Assembly: GCA_037039685.1 (NCBI GenBank)
Contig: JAWNGF010000001.1
Location: forward strand, 6,882,001 to 6,946,000
From: Ceratobasidium sp. AG-K
Lineage: Eukaryota > Basidiomycota > Agaricomycetes > Cantharellales > Ceratobasidiaceae
Reading direction: 5' to 3'
DNA: 64,000 nucleotides
Part shown: piece by piece, positions 36,642-48,354 of the stretch
Layout: each line of letters begins with the position of its first letter
Position numbering within the stretch: the stretch's first letter is position 1
The notes under the pieces: model-generated
Seen by the model: only the letters and a program-made list of their open reading frames with translations
Database searches by the model: none
What the model was told of the DNA's origin: nothing
Program-made: the position numbers and the translations under genes

Positions 36642-36722
36642 TGCGCCTCGATCCGCGGTGCTGCGGCATCCCAGACTCTTAAATACTGCGCATTTGGCAG
36701 CATACCCTCAAAGATCTCGACC

Positions 36723-37665
<943 letters not shown>

Positions 37666-37718
37666 TTGCGATATATTGTTACCGTCCGCCGATGGATGAT
37701 TTCCATCTCCTCGCATTT

Positions 37719-39169
37719 TCAAACCCGTTGATTTCCATGCGATCTTGGTACATATGTTTCAGTACCTATACATGTGAAAGATATGTCCAGCTTACAATCA
37801 AGCAAGGCCTTTTGAAGTTCTTCTTTCGTGTTCATAACAAACGGGCCAAACCTAGCCACGGGTTGGTTGAGAGGCATGGCTGCAAGCTATGTTCATACAC
37901 ATGGTATGGTTAAAGATAAGTCAAGTGATGTATTGGTACGTACTGCCACAATCTCTGTTTCATCTTCCTCGGCATGGAGAACGACATGGTCTTCCTCCAG
38001 CTCTGACGAAAGGACAACAGCGGTTTGCTGATGAAAGGCCTCTGATCGATCAACTTTTAATGATCCTTTGATAACTGAAAAAGCTTCAGAGGATGGTGAA
38101 AAACGTTTCAACGGGCTTGCCATATAAGAACGATGTCCAACTCGGAGCTACCGATGTACTGAGATTGAGCCGAAGTCTACGTGGGAACAACCAACATCTA
38201 CGCAGTTCTTGCTTGAACGCAGAATGGGCTTTACGAAACTTGACGTGAAGGTACCAACAACCGCCGATAGCAGGTATAGGGGCGGACACCCCGCAGCTTG
38301 TCCCCCCGATAACCCGGATCTCGATACCGTCTTGTTCAAACAATACCGTTGGAATACTACAGGAGAATACATCATTGCCTTAGCGCAGAGACGGTAATGA
38401 GGGTAGCTGACCTCTCTGATTTAAGATCATTGTACGCCGGAGCTACCATCTTGAGTTGGCTTGGAAGGTTGATCCATAGTTGTAACCCGATTGGAACATC
38501 TAGACCTTCTTCGTAGATTGGCATTTCTGCGTGTTTTACTACCACATAATTAGGATAACCACCGTACACAACGAGCCTTACCTCCCCGTCCAGCAACCAT
38601 CCACTGGACATCCCCAGCGCTCAAAACCCCAAGTGTCCTGCAGAATCTTCATGCCGGGAAGAACCCTGTAGCATATACGTGACCGTTGCTTGCCCCCTGA
38701 GCATAGCAAGGTCTCAGTGATGCAATAAATCAAGAACATTGTAGATCACACCTATGCGGATGATCTAAAAGCTTATTGATGTAAGAAGGTATGTATGCCT
38801 AGGGTCATCACGAGCTTACTTGCCTGGGAAGGCGGCCCCGTGGTGATCCGCGCTAGTTGCTTCGATTGAATTGACTGACTCCTTAGCACCTAGTGTGCAT
38901 AACTCACATAAAATGGTCAAGCAGCAAGAACGGATCTAACGTCTCGAGTTCGGAGCCTCCGATAGTACGCCACACAGTTGCACCTGAGCCTAGGGGAGCA
39001 AAAAATTGGGTTAGGATATCAAGACGTGGCACCGGCAGGATGTTTTGCCTTCTGGAGTTGCGACCGCTGTAATGGCTCGCGCTGTTTGTCTCGATCTTGA
39101 TAATGAGCTTGGAGCAGTTGTCAGATGATCGGTTTTTGCGGGCGTTCTGGAGGTTTCCGGCTGGGCCAT
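37719..39169 (-). CDS. Pirin-family cupin protein, with one apparent frameshift and GC-AG introns
   Basis: Pirins are iron-binding bicupin proteins, some with quercetinase activity or roles in transcription. Start MAQPETSRTPAKTD; RQTARAITAVATPEG is joined across a GC-AG intron (38990-39048) to SGATVWRTIGGSELETLDPF. A second GC-AG intron (38765-38823) gives FPDHPHRGQATVTYMLQG, which carries two iron-ligand histidines; GDVQWMVAGRGVKHAEMP carries the third His and the Glu. The C-terminal cupin has IRVIGGTSCGVSAPIP and PVARFGPFVMNTKEELQKAL. One base is missing in the run GGGGTTTT (38623-38630), between SSRHEDSAGHLG and SAGDVQW. Convergent with the O-methyltransferase. Confidence 0.82.
38623..38630 (-). 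other. One-base frameshift in pirin
   Basis: The frame reading SSRHEDSAGHLG meets TGA; the frame one base on reads LSAGDVQWMVAGRG. One additional G or T in GGGGTTTT would give the conserved GHLG(V/F)LSAGDVQW. The flanking exons are intact. Confidence 0.65.
38765..38823 (-). other. Pirin intron with GC donor (second)
   Basis: The donor CCCAG/GCAAGT matches the consensus for GC introns exactly, and the acceptor is CTTTTAG. The product FPDHPHRG restores the iron-site HxH motif. Using the neighbouring GTAAGC instead gives an early stop. Confidence 0.7.
38990..39048 (-). other. Pirin intron with GC donor (first)
   Basis: The 59-nt intron starts GCAAAA after AGAAG and ends CCCCTAG, with branch-like CCTAACCC. 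Any nearby GT donor breaks the frame; the GC donor gives ATPEG-SGATVWRTIGG, the normal pirin alignment. Confidence 0.6.
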
Positions 39170-39425
39170 CGTTATGTCGCGGCAAGCTAAGGAAGAGACA
39201 AAGAGGAACAAGTGGCGAGTAACTGGCCGAAAGAAATCTCCGCGTTGATGGCTATGGTGAACTGAGACCACTCAGATCGTTTGTCATGAGTTTTCACCGG
39301 GGGTCAAGGTCTTATCGCATCAAGCCGATCTTGTGGATAACGGGATCATATTGCAAAGGAATAAGCTGCCTGAGTCTTCATTTAGTGGTCACAGCCGAAC
39401 TCTATGGGCGATACTTACAATTGCA

Positions 39426-40161
39426 CTACTTTTCGATAAACCATTTTTGCGCAGCCTCTCGACTAACAACATGAAGCAACGAGTCGCCAATATCAAGCAC
39501 TTCCCATCCGTCACTAGCCCGCCGCCGACTCAGTTTCCTTGGTATCGGAAGTTGCGGATGATGCTTAAGAAGCTAGTTCGGGAACGAAAATCATTGAACA
39601 TGGCAAAGTTTGATGATTTCTGTGCAACAAATGAATCCGTACCTCCTTTTGCGCATTCCGAATGACGAATTCAATTGCACCTCTGCCTTCCGTCCCTTCC
39701 TTTACCTGTGCAAGCACATACCAAGACCACATATCGTCTGGTTCTCCTACGCTTTCGCCCGCATCGTGTACGCCACGACGTCTCCGTCCTTTGGGACGAG
39801 AGTATGCAAGAGCTAAGTCATCGGCTGTGTTTCGTGGCTTGAGTGAGCCAGGTTTGCATATCTTCAGGGTCGAGTGGGCGAGCAACGGAGACTGAGAGAG
39901 ATGGTCGTGAAGAGTAATAAGGTGTTCTGGTAGCCCCTCTGGGAGCGTATCAACGCCGCTTTTAGGAACGGCGTCCGAGCCTGAAGGATTGACAGTGTCG
40001 GCACCAGTCTTGATATCTAGCTGCTTCATGAACCACGGAGTGCTACTCTCCGAGTTAATTGATCGAGCACGCAGGGATATAATCGTTCGAATTAGAGTAG
40101 TTCGAGCATATACAAGTTGAGGTGCCGTTAAGGAACGGGCCAGGATACTGCGGGCGTTCAT
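39426..40161 (-). CDS. Mitochondrial RsfS/ATP25-like protein
   Basis: The N-terminus MNARSILARSLTAPQLVYAR with later Arg and Ser residues looks like a mitochondrial presequence. The body reads STPWFMKQLDIKTGADT, PEGLPEHLITLHDHLSQSPL, YSRPKGRRRRGVHDAGESVG and DDMWSWYVLAQVKEGTEGRG. The last exon, RASDGWEVLDIGDSLLHVVS followed by REAAQKWFIEK, matches the end of the ribosome-silencing-factor (RsfS) fold found in the N-terminal half of fungal Atp25. RsfS proteins bind the large ribosomal subunit. The C-terminal Atp9-mRNA-binding half of yeast Atp25 is not present. Start chosen at the ATG 40161, not an upstream TTG. Confidence 0.7.
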
Positions 40162-40338
40162 TCGGTGGTGATCGTGGTGTCCAGAGACTTCAATTGCCAA
40201 TTGATCGTACTCAAAGTTTGACTACCTTTCGGGACTCATTGGGGCTATACTCGACGGAGGACAGGCTGCGCTTGGCTTACGGTGGGGTTATTATAGCTGA
40301 AATGGAGATGGTGAATGGATCTATTCACGGTTCAGTGA

Positions 40339-40958
40339 CTATATCTTCACAAGGAACTTTCGGACTGCCGACTCTGGGATCACCCCAATAAATGAATCAA
40401 CTTTCTCTCCGTTCTTGAATCCTATAACTGTCGGCAAAGCGGTAACCTAGCAATAGAGTGGTATTCAGGCGGGTTGATTAGTAAGTCTAACTGCCTGTTA
40501 ATACTTACTTTATACTGGGCCGCCAACTCTGGTTGGTGGTCAACGTTTACCGTCACCAAATCAAACTGCTTCCCATCCGCGCCGTCGTCCTTGGTAAGTT
40601 TCTCTAGAGTAGGTGAAAGCATACGACATGGTTGACACCAGCTAAGTCCGTCAGAGCCTCGTTAGAGCAGTAACGTGTAGTGATGTAGTCATAAATATAA
40701 ACTTACTCGGCATAGAAATCCACTACGATAGCCTTGGGATTTTTACTTTTTTTCAACACAACTTTTTCAAAGATCTAGTTTATCGGGATTTAGCTGAGCA
40801 GTTCAATGGCGTTCCAAGAAACTGAGCACCTCGGGTGTAGCATCCAGGTAATGTTCTCTATGGACTCGTGCCGAGGCGAAGCACCTCTTGCTGTATGCAT
40901 TGACGGATGCGGTCCTGTAATTGAACGCCGAGCGTATGGGAGTAGCCAGTTTTAGCAT
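40339..40958 (-). CDS. Mitochondrial thioredoxin with CQPC active site
   Basis: The presequence-like start (MLKLATPIRSAFNYRTASVN, then SKRCFASARVHRE) precedes a thioredoxin fold: FEKVVLKKSKNPKAIVVDFY, the active-site exon WCQPCRMLSPTLEKL, FDLVTVNVDHQPELAAQYKV, and TALPTVIGFKNGEKVDSFIG with the cis-Pro. It ends VRKFLVKI at the stop 40341-40339. The active site is CQPC instead of the common CGPC. The neighbour on the minus strand is the RsfS/ATP25-like gene; the MUG113-like gene diverges 209 bp away. Confidence 0.87.
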
Positions 40959-41167
40959 ATTGGGTGGCCGTGAGCGTTGGTTGGAGGCTGTAAATAAATG
41001 CACGTGGACGACTGAGGTCAGCCACAGACGTCCTCTTATAAAGGTAGCTTCGGACTACCACCATGGCGGAATTTTCAGACTAAATTCCTACCAAGCTCAT
41101 TCATTCATGGAATTTCCGTCGTAAGACCCAAGGTTTAGTTACTCATTTCGATTTCGGCACGAGCGCA

Positions 41168-42977
41168 ATGGAGAATCCCAAGGCTGCCACAACGCCTAAT
41201 GATTCAAACCAGCTCGAAATGGAGAACGTTGCAGACGCTTTCAAGAGCTTAAAAGTATCTGCGCGTGGTCCAGGTGGCCCGTCTAACGACAAACGCAGGT
41301 GAGTCATCTACGGGATCAGGCAGCGAACCTGCAATACTATCTTGGGAATCACAGGGAGAAAGAGCTACCTCCAGTTCCAGCACCAGAGCGGTCACCTTAT
41401 CAACCTAGGTATCCTGCCCATCGCAGGTCATCGGACGAGAACCTTCCAATTTCGCTACGTCCAAATGCACCATCTTCGACTGTCTATCCTCCACCTGTAT
41501 CAATGCCCACGCCATATACATCGTATTTGGGACGGGACCCTCTGATCTCTAATCCCCTTCCGCGTCCACCAATGCTACACCCTGCCCTCGCTTCACCTCC
41601 TGTAACACCACCCCGCATCCTCAACCCCTATGCGCCGCCCCGACAGGTATCTATGCCTCGCCCGAATGTGCCACAACCAGATATCTCAATGCCCGAACCT
41701 TATTCGGGCCAGGCTTCACCTTTGAGGGTCCCGTGGCCGCCGCCATCCCTCCCACCCCCGACCACACCTTATAGACCTACTAGTGTCCCGTATCTACACG
41801 GTTTCTCTACCCTACAGCCTCCTAAACCTGATCCGATTTCGCCACCAAGAACGGACTCGGACAAGCCCCAAAGAGCACGAGCGGCGTCAGTGCCTCCGAC
41901 GGATACAGGGCCAGATACTCGATGCAGCGCTATCACAAAGGCAGGGAAGCGATGCACGAGACAAGTTAAATCTGGACCAGCATTGATTTATCAGTCTCCT
42001 GGCGTTCTTCTCGATCGCTTTTGCTTTCAGCATACCAAGGACGTTTTACAACCCACGGGATTCTACTCGCACGCAAAGGATAATACGTGGATTACGTTTA
42101 CTGGTATGTACGTGGCTTGGAGGCAATGTATTCTCAGCCAACAATATTGCAAGAATGGATTACCAGAATACTTGCACCCCGATACTCAGGCTGCGCTGAG
42201 GGCTGAAATGGAGAAACCAGCTTCGTCAGCAGACAAAGATGGTTATATCTACGCGTACGAGATTAGGAGTATGCCAAATCCACTTTTGTCGGAAATTTGG
42301 TGGCACTGATGTTTTATTTATTTATTTATTTGTTTTTATTTCAGATCCAAAGACCCCCGACGAAGTACATATCAAGGTCGGACGAGCAATCAATCTAGTC
42401 AAGCGCCTTGACGAGTGGGGTAAGCAGTGTGGATCCAAGGAAGTTATTTTGCGCGGATGGTGGCCCGGCACGGTTGAAAATGACGGTGCGGACGATTCCG
42501 TGAATGGTTCGGTGAGCTTGATGAAAGGAAGAATTAAGCCCGGAGAAAAGGGGAAATATTGCCATCGACTTGAGAGTAAGTCGTCATCCGATTGTCGTTT
42601 CGTTGTTATCACACGCATATATTCCTTAGGATTGATTCACTTGGAACTATCCGATGTTGCACTCAACTCGGTGCATTTAACGTCGGAATTTACCAAGAAA
42701 TCTACGGCAAAGAAAGCCAAAGCCGATGTGGGTTCAACCCCTAGCAAAGCACCTCCGGCCTCAAAGCTTGTGAGAAAACCTTGTCCAGATTGTAAGCCAC
42801 GAGCGCTATGTTACGAATGTACCCATCTGAGCTATTCGTTATTCAGGTAATACGGTACACAAGGAAATCTTTACACTTGAGCGAGTAACATCTGGGAAGC
42901 TGAAAGGAAGGGAATGGGACGACGTTGTACAACCTATCATTGAGAAGTGGGGAAAGTTTGTGACCGAATATGTATAA
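41168..42977 (+). CDS. MUG113/DUF1766 (T5orf172-related) protein
   Basis: The start is MENPKAATTPNDSNQLEMEN; a 44-nt intron (GTATCT to AAACGCAG, ending at 41299) joins SLK to VSHLRDQAANLQYYLGNHRE. A Pro-rich linker of about 170 residues follows. The conserved part has a zinc-like set (RCSAITKAGKRCTRQVK and later DRFCFQH), ADKDGYIYAYEIR, then after an intron rich in TTTA repeats EVHIKVGRAINLVKRLDEWG, KQCGSKEVILRGWWPG and GKYCHRLERLIHLELSDVAL, the GIY-YIG-like T5orf172 core. A Cys pair (KPCPDC) precedes the tail HKEIFTLERVTSGKLKG. The family is linked to meiosis in fission yeast only by expression; activity is unknown. Confidence 0.8.
42312..42331 (+). repeat. TTTA microsatellite in an intron
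   Basis: About four to five TTTA units just before the acceptor TTTCAG of a MUG113-like gene intron; it doubles as the pyrimidine-rich tract. Confidence 0.6.
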
Positions 42978-43077
42978 TGCGGTGCAAGAACAGTAGACGA
43001 TGTCATACAGCTATGTGTATATTTGCTCTTTATATATTGTTGAATAAATCATATACGCTAGGTAAGCCTTGTGTCGC

Positions 43078-45057
43078 TCAGTCCACGATCATTCGTTCGG
43101 CTTTCCGTCGATGTCGAGCTGCTGCGCCTGTTCCTATCAAACCGTTCTTGCGTAACGCCTTTCTACTCATTGCTCTTATAGTGGGCTGGGGCGCGGAGGT
43201 AGAAGCGGTCATGTCCATATCGCCCTCGCCATCACCGACGCGAGTACGTTTGGGGGAAGGCAGTTCAGAGTCTAGTGAGGGAAGCGAGGAAAATGGGAAA
43301 GCGGAAAGCGATATGTCCACTCGCGAGTTGGGTGAATGGGATCGCTTCCTAGGTATCAAAGGCGCGAGATCATCAGACTGCATCAGGTTACTTCCAAAGT
43401 AGTTTTCAGTTTTGCGCATATCAATACCATCCCTGCGGTCTTACTCACCTATCCTCTTCCATATCATTATCTTCGGGCTTTGTTTCGTCCATCTCTGCAT
43501 CATCGCCGTTAAGTACTGCAGCATCTGCATCTCGAAAAAGCGCCTCCAAGTCGAATGCTTCACCAAAATTGGAGACGATTCGGGCTTCACCAACGTTTTC
43601 AGCGCCTGTTACTTGGTTGCTATCGGTTGGCGCCGAGGGACGTGATGAGGGGTGTACGGTTGGTGGTGTTGAATGGTAGGGTATCTTGCCAGTGTTCCAG
43701 TCGTGAAGTACCGACTTTCCAGCCGCCTCCAGGTCTGCAGCTCCTCCCTAGTATCGTGTCAGGATATGTGCAGTAAGCTGGAGTCAGTGGGCAGAGACTA
43801 ACCTTGGTCAAGCGCCCACGAGACATGGCTATCATAGCCAAGAACTCGGTCACGTTTTGGAAAGTGGGTATGGTGTAAAGGAGCTGCAAGGCTTCCCAGG
43901 ACACTCGCGAGAGGATTGCCTCGACTGATTGGTGATTTAGTATTTGTGCTTGATCTCAGTGACTGTGCTCACCGGCAGATACTGGATCGTTCACAGCTTC
44001 CACCCGCAAAACATTCCGCAGAGAACGTTCGGTCGAGTCTGCCTGAACATCATCCCAAACTACTCCAGGAGAATCCAGAAGCTTGAGCCCTCTATCAAGT
44101 GCAATTTCTTGCATGACCTTGGTATGACCTGGCGTTGACGCCACACTGCATGCCCGAGCTCGCTTGAGACTGTTGATCAACGACGACTTGCCGACATTGG
44201 GTAGTCCCACAACCCCAATCTTGATGGACGTTCCAGGTGGAGCGTGTGATGCATAGGATTTTAGCAAATGCATCAATGGCTGAGCACCGGAGGATGAAGA
44301 AGCCGAGTAGGAAGAATGGGACAGGTTCGAGCGTTGGAGCTGAGTTGAGGATTTGAACGGCAAGACCGGGAAATCGTGGCGAAGGTATTTGAGCCAAGCT
44401 TCCACGTTCTCTTTCGGGACCAAATCTGTCTCGTCACAGTTAAGGAGCCGTCAATTTCCCGAACCATTGTACTTACCAATCTTGTTCAACACACAAACCA
44501 GTCGCTTCTCGCTCCTGCGGACTTCATCCTCCACACTGGGGCTTCGACAACCCATTGGGTCTCTTGCGTCGAGAACTTGAATTATTACGTCGGAAAGCTC
44601 GACGACTTTGTGAAATTCCCTCATGTAGGCTTTGAGGGAGGAATCGTGCGCCAAGGATTCAATGGTTTGATCAGCATCCTCTCGTCGCTCAAATGCAGCG
44701 CTTTCTCCTTGAGCAGCTGCTGCTAGCATTTCGATCGAATTTCCCTCCTTTTTCGTGTGCTTGTATGAAAAACATTCGGTAAGGGCATTCGAGACCGAGA
44801 GCCATTCGTACCTTAGCATGGGTCTGTATCTCATGCTTCTTGAACGAAAACTTGGGCACGCTCAAATCTTTCTTTTGCTCTATTAGGTTTGGTGATGTCA
44901 GAGGAGGGAAATCGTATGAAACTTTGAATACTCGCTGCCAGGGTGCGGTACGGTTGGTTTAGAACCCCGTCCGGCGCGTTGAGGCTTGGAGTTCTCTAAG
45001 TTATATGTCAGGTTGGAAGTTGAAATACTTGTTGCGCTGCGCACTATGTCCTGCCAT
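43078..45057 (-). CDS. Nucleostemin/NUG1-type circularly permuted nucleolar GTPase
   Basis: These GTPases act in 60S ribosome assembly in the nucleolus. G motifs appear in the permuted order: VVELSDVIIQVLDARDPMGC, G4 KRLVCVLNKI joined by an intron to DLVPKENVEAWLKYL, G1 IGVVGLPNVGKSSLINSLK, G2/G3 SVASTPGHTKVMQEIALDRG and LLDSPGVVWDD. Then EAILSRVSWEALQLLYTIP, an acidic stretch and a basic tail (ALRKNGLIGTGAAARHRRK). The usual N-terminal basic RNA-binding region is not recognisable; before VPKFSFKKHEIQTHAKHTKK the exons are unclear, so the start near 45057 is provisional. A TCACGTGA palindrome lies at 45122-45129, upstream. Confidence 0.82.
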
Positions 45058-45121
45058 GGTATAGCAATTATATTACTTGATTGTAAGTGGCCTGAGCAGG
45101 GCAAGAGAAATTCACGTCGAG

Positions 45122-45129
45122 TCACGTGA
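45122..45129. promoter_or_regulatory. TCACGTGA palindrome upstream of the nucleostemin-type gene
   Basis: Same 8-mer as in the RPA2 promoter; core site for bHLH-type factors. About 65 nt upstream of the provisional start. Confidence 0.3.
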
Positions 45130-45329
45130 GAAGCAATCCTTCAATCTAATCTAATTTAGTTTGTAATCCCCTTTTGATTTGACGGTCTGTTTAGAATCTG
45201 CTATGATTAGCCACCATGAGCTTCTGAAAGCGATCGGATTAAGTTGCCTAGAACTATCAAATCTATCAGCTAAACTCACACCCGAGGCTATATATCACCA
45301 AAGTTAAGTCTGGCATTGCCGGCACACGT

Positions 45330-45790
45330 ATGTATACCTCCTGCTTACTCAGCGTGCACCATTAGACCTCCACCTCTATCCACCTTTATCCAAGCCTTTG
45401 ATGGGCGAGTTTGAAATAGTTATTGAATGAAATTCAAGGGTAAGCCCGCTTCGGATGCGGTCGACAGTGATCAGACGCTTGGCCTCCACCAGTAGACGAT
45501 TACGCATACATGCTATTTGGTACTCGGCACGATACGCGCTCGTGACAATGCTTTACTCGCAGGCGCGAGGACCGCACACTCGGAACCCTGAAGGCGGCTT
45601 CGATTGTGCTGAGCAAACAAGAGCTCAAAGAGATCGGGCGTGTGCTCGAGCAGCACCCGGTTTTGGGTGAACGCTACACAGAATCTTGGGTGTACCATAC
45701 CTGGAGCTAGTTCTCGGGCTTTCTATCTCTCATTACCTATGAATAGGACCCATATTTGAGCTCTTACGCGAACCATAGCCTGGCTTGTTA
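45330..45790 (+). pseudogene. Internally deleted copy of the downstream aldo-keto reductase gene
   Basis: The stretch 45562-45710 encodes [20 protein letters not shown] and HPVLGERYTESWVYHTWS, the last exon of the intact gene at 47660-47812, and the likeness continues about 70 nt into the 3' flank (CATATTTGAGCT). Sequence near 45330-45480 resembles the 5' flank of the intact gene (for example GGATGCGGTCGACAGTGATC against GCATGCGGTCAAAGATCG). All exons between are missing, so no enzyme can be made. It is a decayed tandem duplicate lying directly upstream of its parent. Confidence 0.75.
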
Positions 45791-46247
45791 GCTAAGCACC
45801 TGAACTCATAGATTACAATAGTGTATTGCTGTATCTCGACATGATGACCCGTCGTGGACCTGTGAAAATAACCGTATTACACTCCCTAGATATATAGACA
45901 CCCCGGGACAGGCCACGCATTAGGGTACGTTGTCACGTAAGCCAGTTCCTTCCGCCCGCATATGCAGCGGCGCTGTCGAATATGCCGTGCAATAGCATTG
46001 CCGGGATGCGTATGTGTACTCCCTCGTTATACGGCGTACGTAACCTAACCTCCACCACACCCAAGCCTTCTAGACGTGAGGCCAACGTGTCCACTGAAAT
46101 GCATCAAGGGAAATCTACTTTGCATGCGGTCAAAGATCGCCGCGCTCTCAACCTCCACCTACCAGATGACGGGTATAAAGTCCAAGGAATCGAGCGACTA
46201 TGGTAACCCAAACATAACAACCACGACTATCGTATACTATTTTGACA

Positions 46248-47812
46248 ATGTCTCAGACCGCAACAATTGCTGGGGTTCCTATTGCCAAGATCGGACATGG
46301 CTTGATGTTGGTGCGTCCATAAACTGGCATACCAAAAGCGGGATGCTTCTAACTTATGATGCTGCAGATGTCATGGGTTCCTGTGGCTCCATCCGACGAG
46401 CAATGCTTTGAGGCGATCAAGGCAGGAATCGACGCCCTTCCGCCCAGCGTCAAGGCTTTTTTGAACACCGGTATGTAGTTATCGTTGAGGGTGGAACCTA
46501 GTGCTAGAAATCTCCCATAGGAGAATTCTATGGCGTTCCGCCAAACGTGACTGCCAACCTCGAGTTGTTGAATAGGTTCTTCACCAAGTATCCTGAGTAT
46601 GCTGAACGAACATTCCTTTCGGTCAAGGTAAACACTTCATTCCGCTTTTCCGACTTAGTGATCTAAATTAGGTTCAAAGGGAGCGATAAACACCGAGCAA
46701 GGGCTCAGGCCAGATGCTTCGTAAGTGGTTGCAGCCAGTGGGAGCCAGCTATGTACCTTATGCAACATTCAATCCGTTAGTCCAGCCGGACTCGAGCGCA
46801 GCATCAACAACTGCATCGAAAAGCTCGGTCCAAACAAGAAGATCGATTTGTTTGAACCTGCCCGGTATGTGCAAGACTGTCGTGTGGTGGAGAGAGCGAA
46901 GCTAACGTCTCTGCTACGCCTCCTAGCATCGATCCAGAGGTTTCTATTGAGGACACTATGGCCACCCTCAACAAATACGGTTAGTATCCAGGACTGATTG
47001 TGTTCACCATACACTCATATAGTCCGAACTGTAGTCGAGTCAGGCAAGATTGGCTCAATTGGATTGTCCGAATGCTCGGCTGCGACTCTAATGCGCGCAA
47101 GCAAGGTATGCATATAATGACTATAGCACTATGTAGACGCTCAACAAGGAACTACAGGTTGGCAAAATAGCAGCTGTGGAAATCGAGGTTTCTCCATGGG
47201 CCTACGAAGAAGAGACACGTAAAGGTAAGAATATACTGCCTACCATACACGTATATTTGACTCTCATCTAGTCATCACCGCGGCTGGGGAAATCGGTGCC
47301 ATTGTAGCCGCGTACTCTCCACTCGGACACGGCTTCCTGACCGGGAAGCTAAGCATTGACGAGCTGCATAAAGCTGATTTCCGGATACAACTCCCTCGGT
47401 TTACAGGAGAGGTGCGAGTCAACTACCGGCTGGTACAATTGGTTATTGAGTGCTAATCATGACATTGTAACAGGCCGCCAAGAACAATCAGAATCTAGTC
47501 AACGCGCTGAAGGGTATTGCTGAAAATAAGGGTATTAGTCCCGCTCAGCTTTGCCTTGCCTGGGTTACCTCATTGGGGCCGCACGTCGTACCCATTCCTG
47601 GTTCTACGTACGTATCTTCAGTCGAAATGGAGCTTTCCGCTTCTCACAATACGTTACTTGCAGGCGCAAGGATCGGACACTCGAAAATCTGAAGGCGGCT
47701 TCGATTGTGTTGAGTGAACAGGAGCTCGAAGAGATCAAGGGTGTGCTCGAGCAGCACCCAGTTTCGGGTGAACGCTATCATGAGCCTGGAATGAAGCACA
47801 CCTGGGGCTAAT
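46248..47812 (+). CDS. Pyridoxal-reductase-like aldo-keto reductase
   Basis: Closest in pattern to yeast pyridoxal reductase (AKR8), which reduces pyridoxal with [25 protein letters not shown] is spliced to [41 protein letters not shown] (with the catalytic-type Tyr), [116 protein letters not shown] with VVPIPGST, and the end [20 protein letters not shown]. All barrel and cofactor motifs are present over about ten exons. It is the intact partner of the broken copy 500 bp upstream. Confidence 0.88.
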
Positions 47813-48354
47813 TGCCGGGCTCTTTATGTCTCGATACCTATGAATGAGATCCATATTTGAGCTGTTGGGGACCGTGAGAGTGTTACTAGTTGAGCCTGGT
47901 CCCGTCCGCCGGTCGTGGTGCGGGCCGTGTAGAGGGTGTTTTGCTGGATGTATGCTTCGGTATACTTCCTGATAAGTTGCTGAATTCCGATGATGACGTG
48001 GGTCTGATTTATATGTACACAGAGTCCCAGGTCCCGCTAACATCGTGTTAACAAGCACGCAGGATAATTCAGTATATGCATATGTGAAGAGCTCATAACT
48101 TTAATTCGGATCACTACAAGGTGCAGAATGCTGACATTATAATCAATCCCAACCAGGTAACCGGAAGACAAGGTGGCTCCTGATTCACAATCAAGCAGCG
48201 CTTATTTGTCGGCCGAGCCCTGGAGAGATCTTTTATTTGAAATTATATCAAGCTTTAATTCCTGCGTCCCGAGTCATCACCTGTGTCCGCTGCCAGCACA
48301 CACTCTGCCAGCTACACGGAGCACCGTTTCAATAGGCTAGACACCATCTTCAGT
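47813..48354. other. Intergenic spacer, promoter side of asparagine synthetase
   Basis: No gene or clear element seen. The first part is the 3' flank shared in sequence with the broken aldo-keto reductase copy. Confidence 0.4.
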
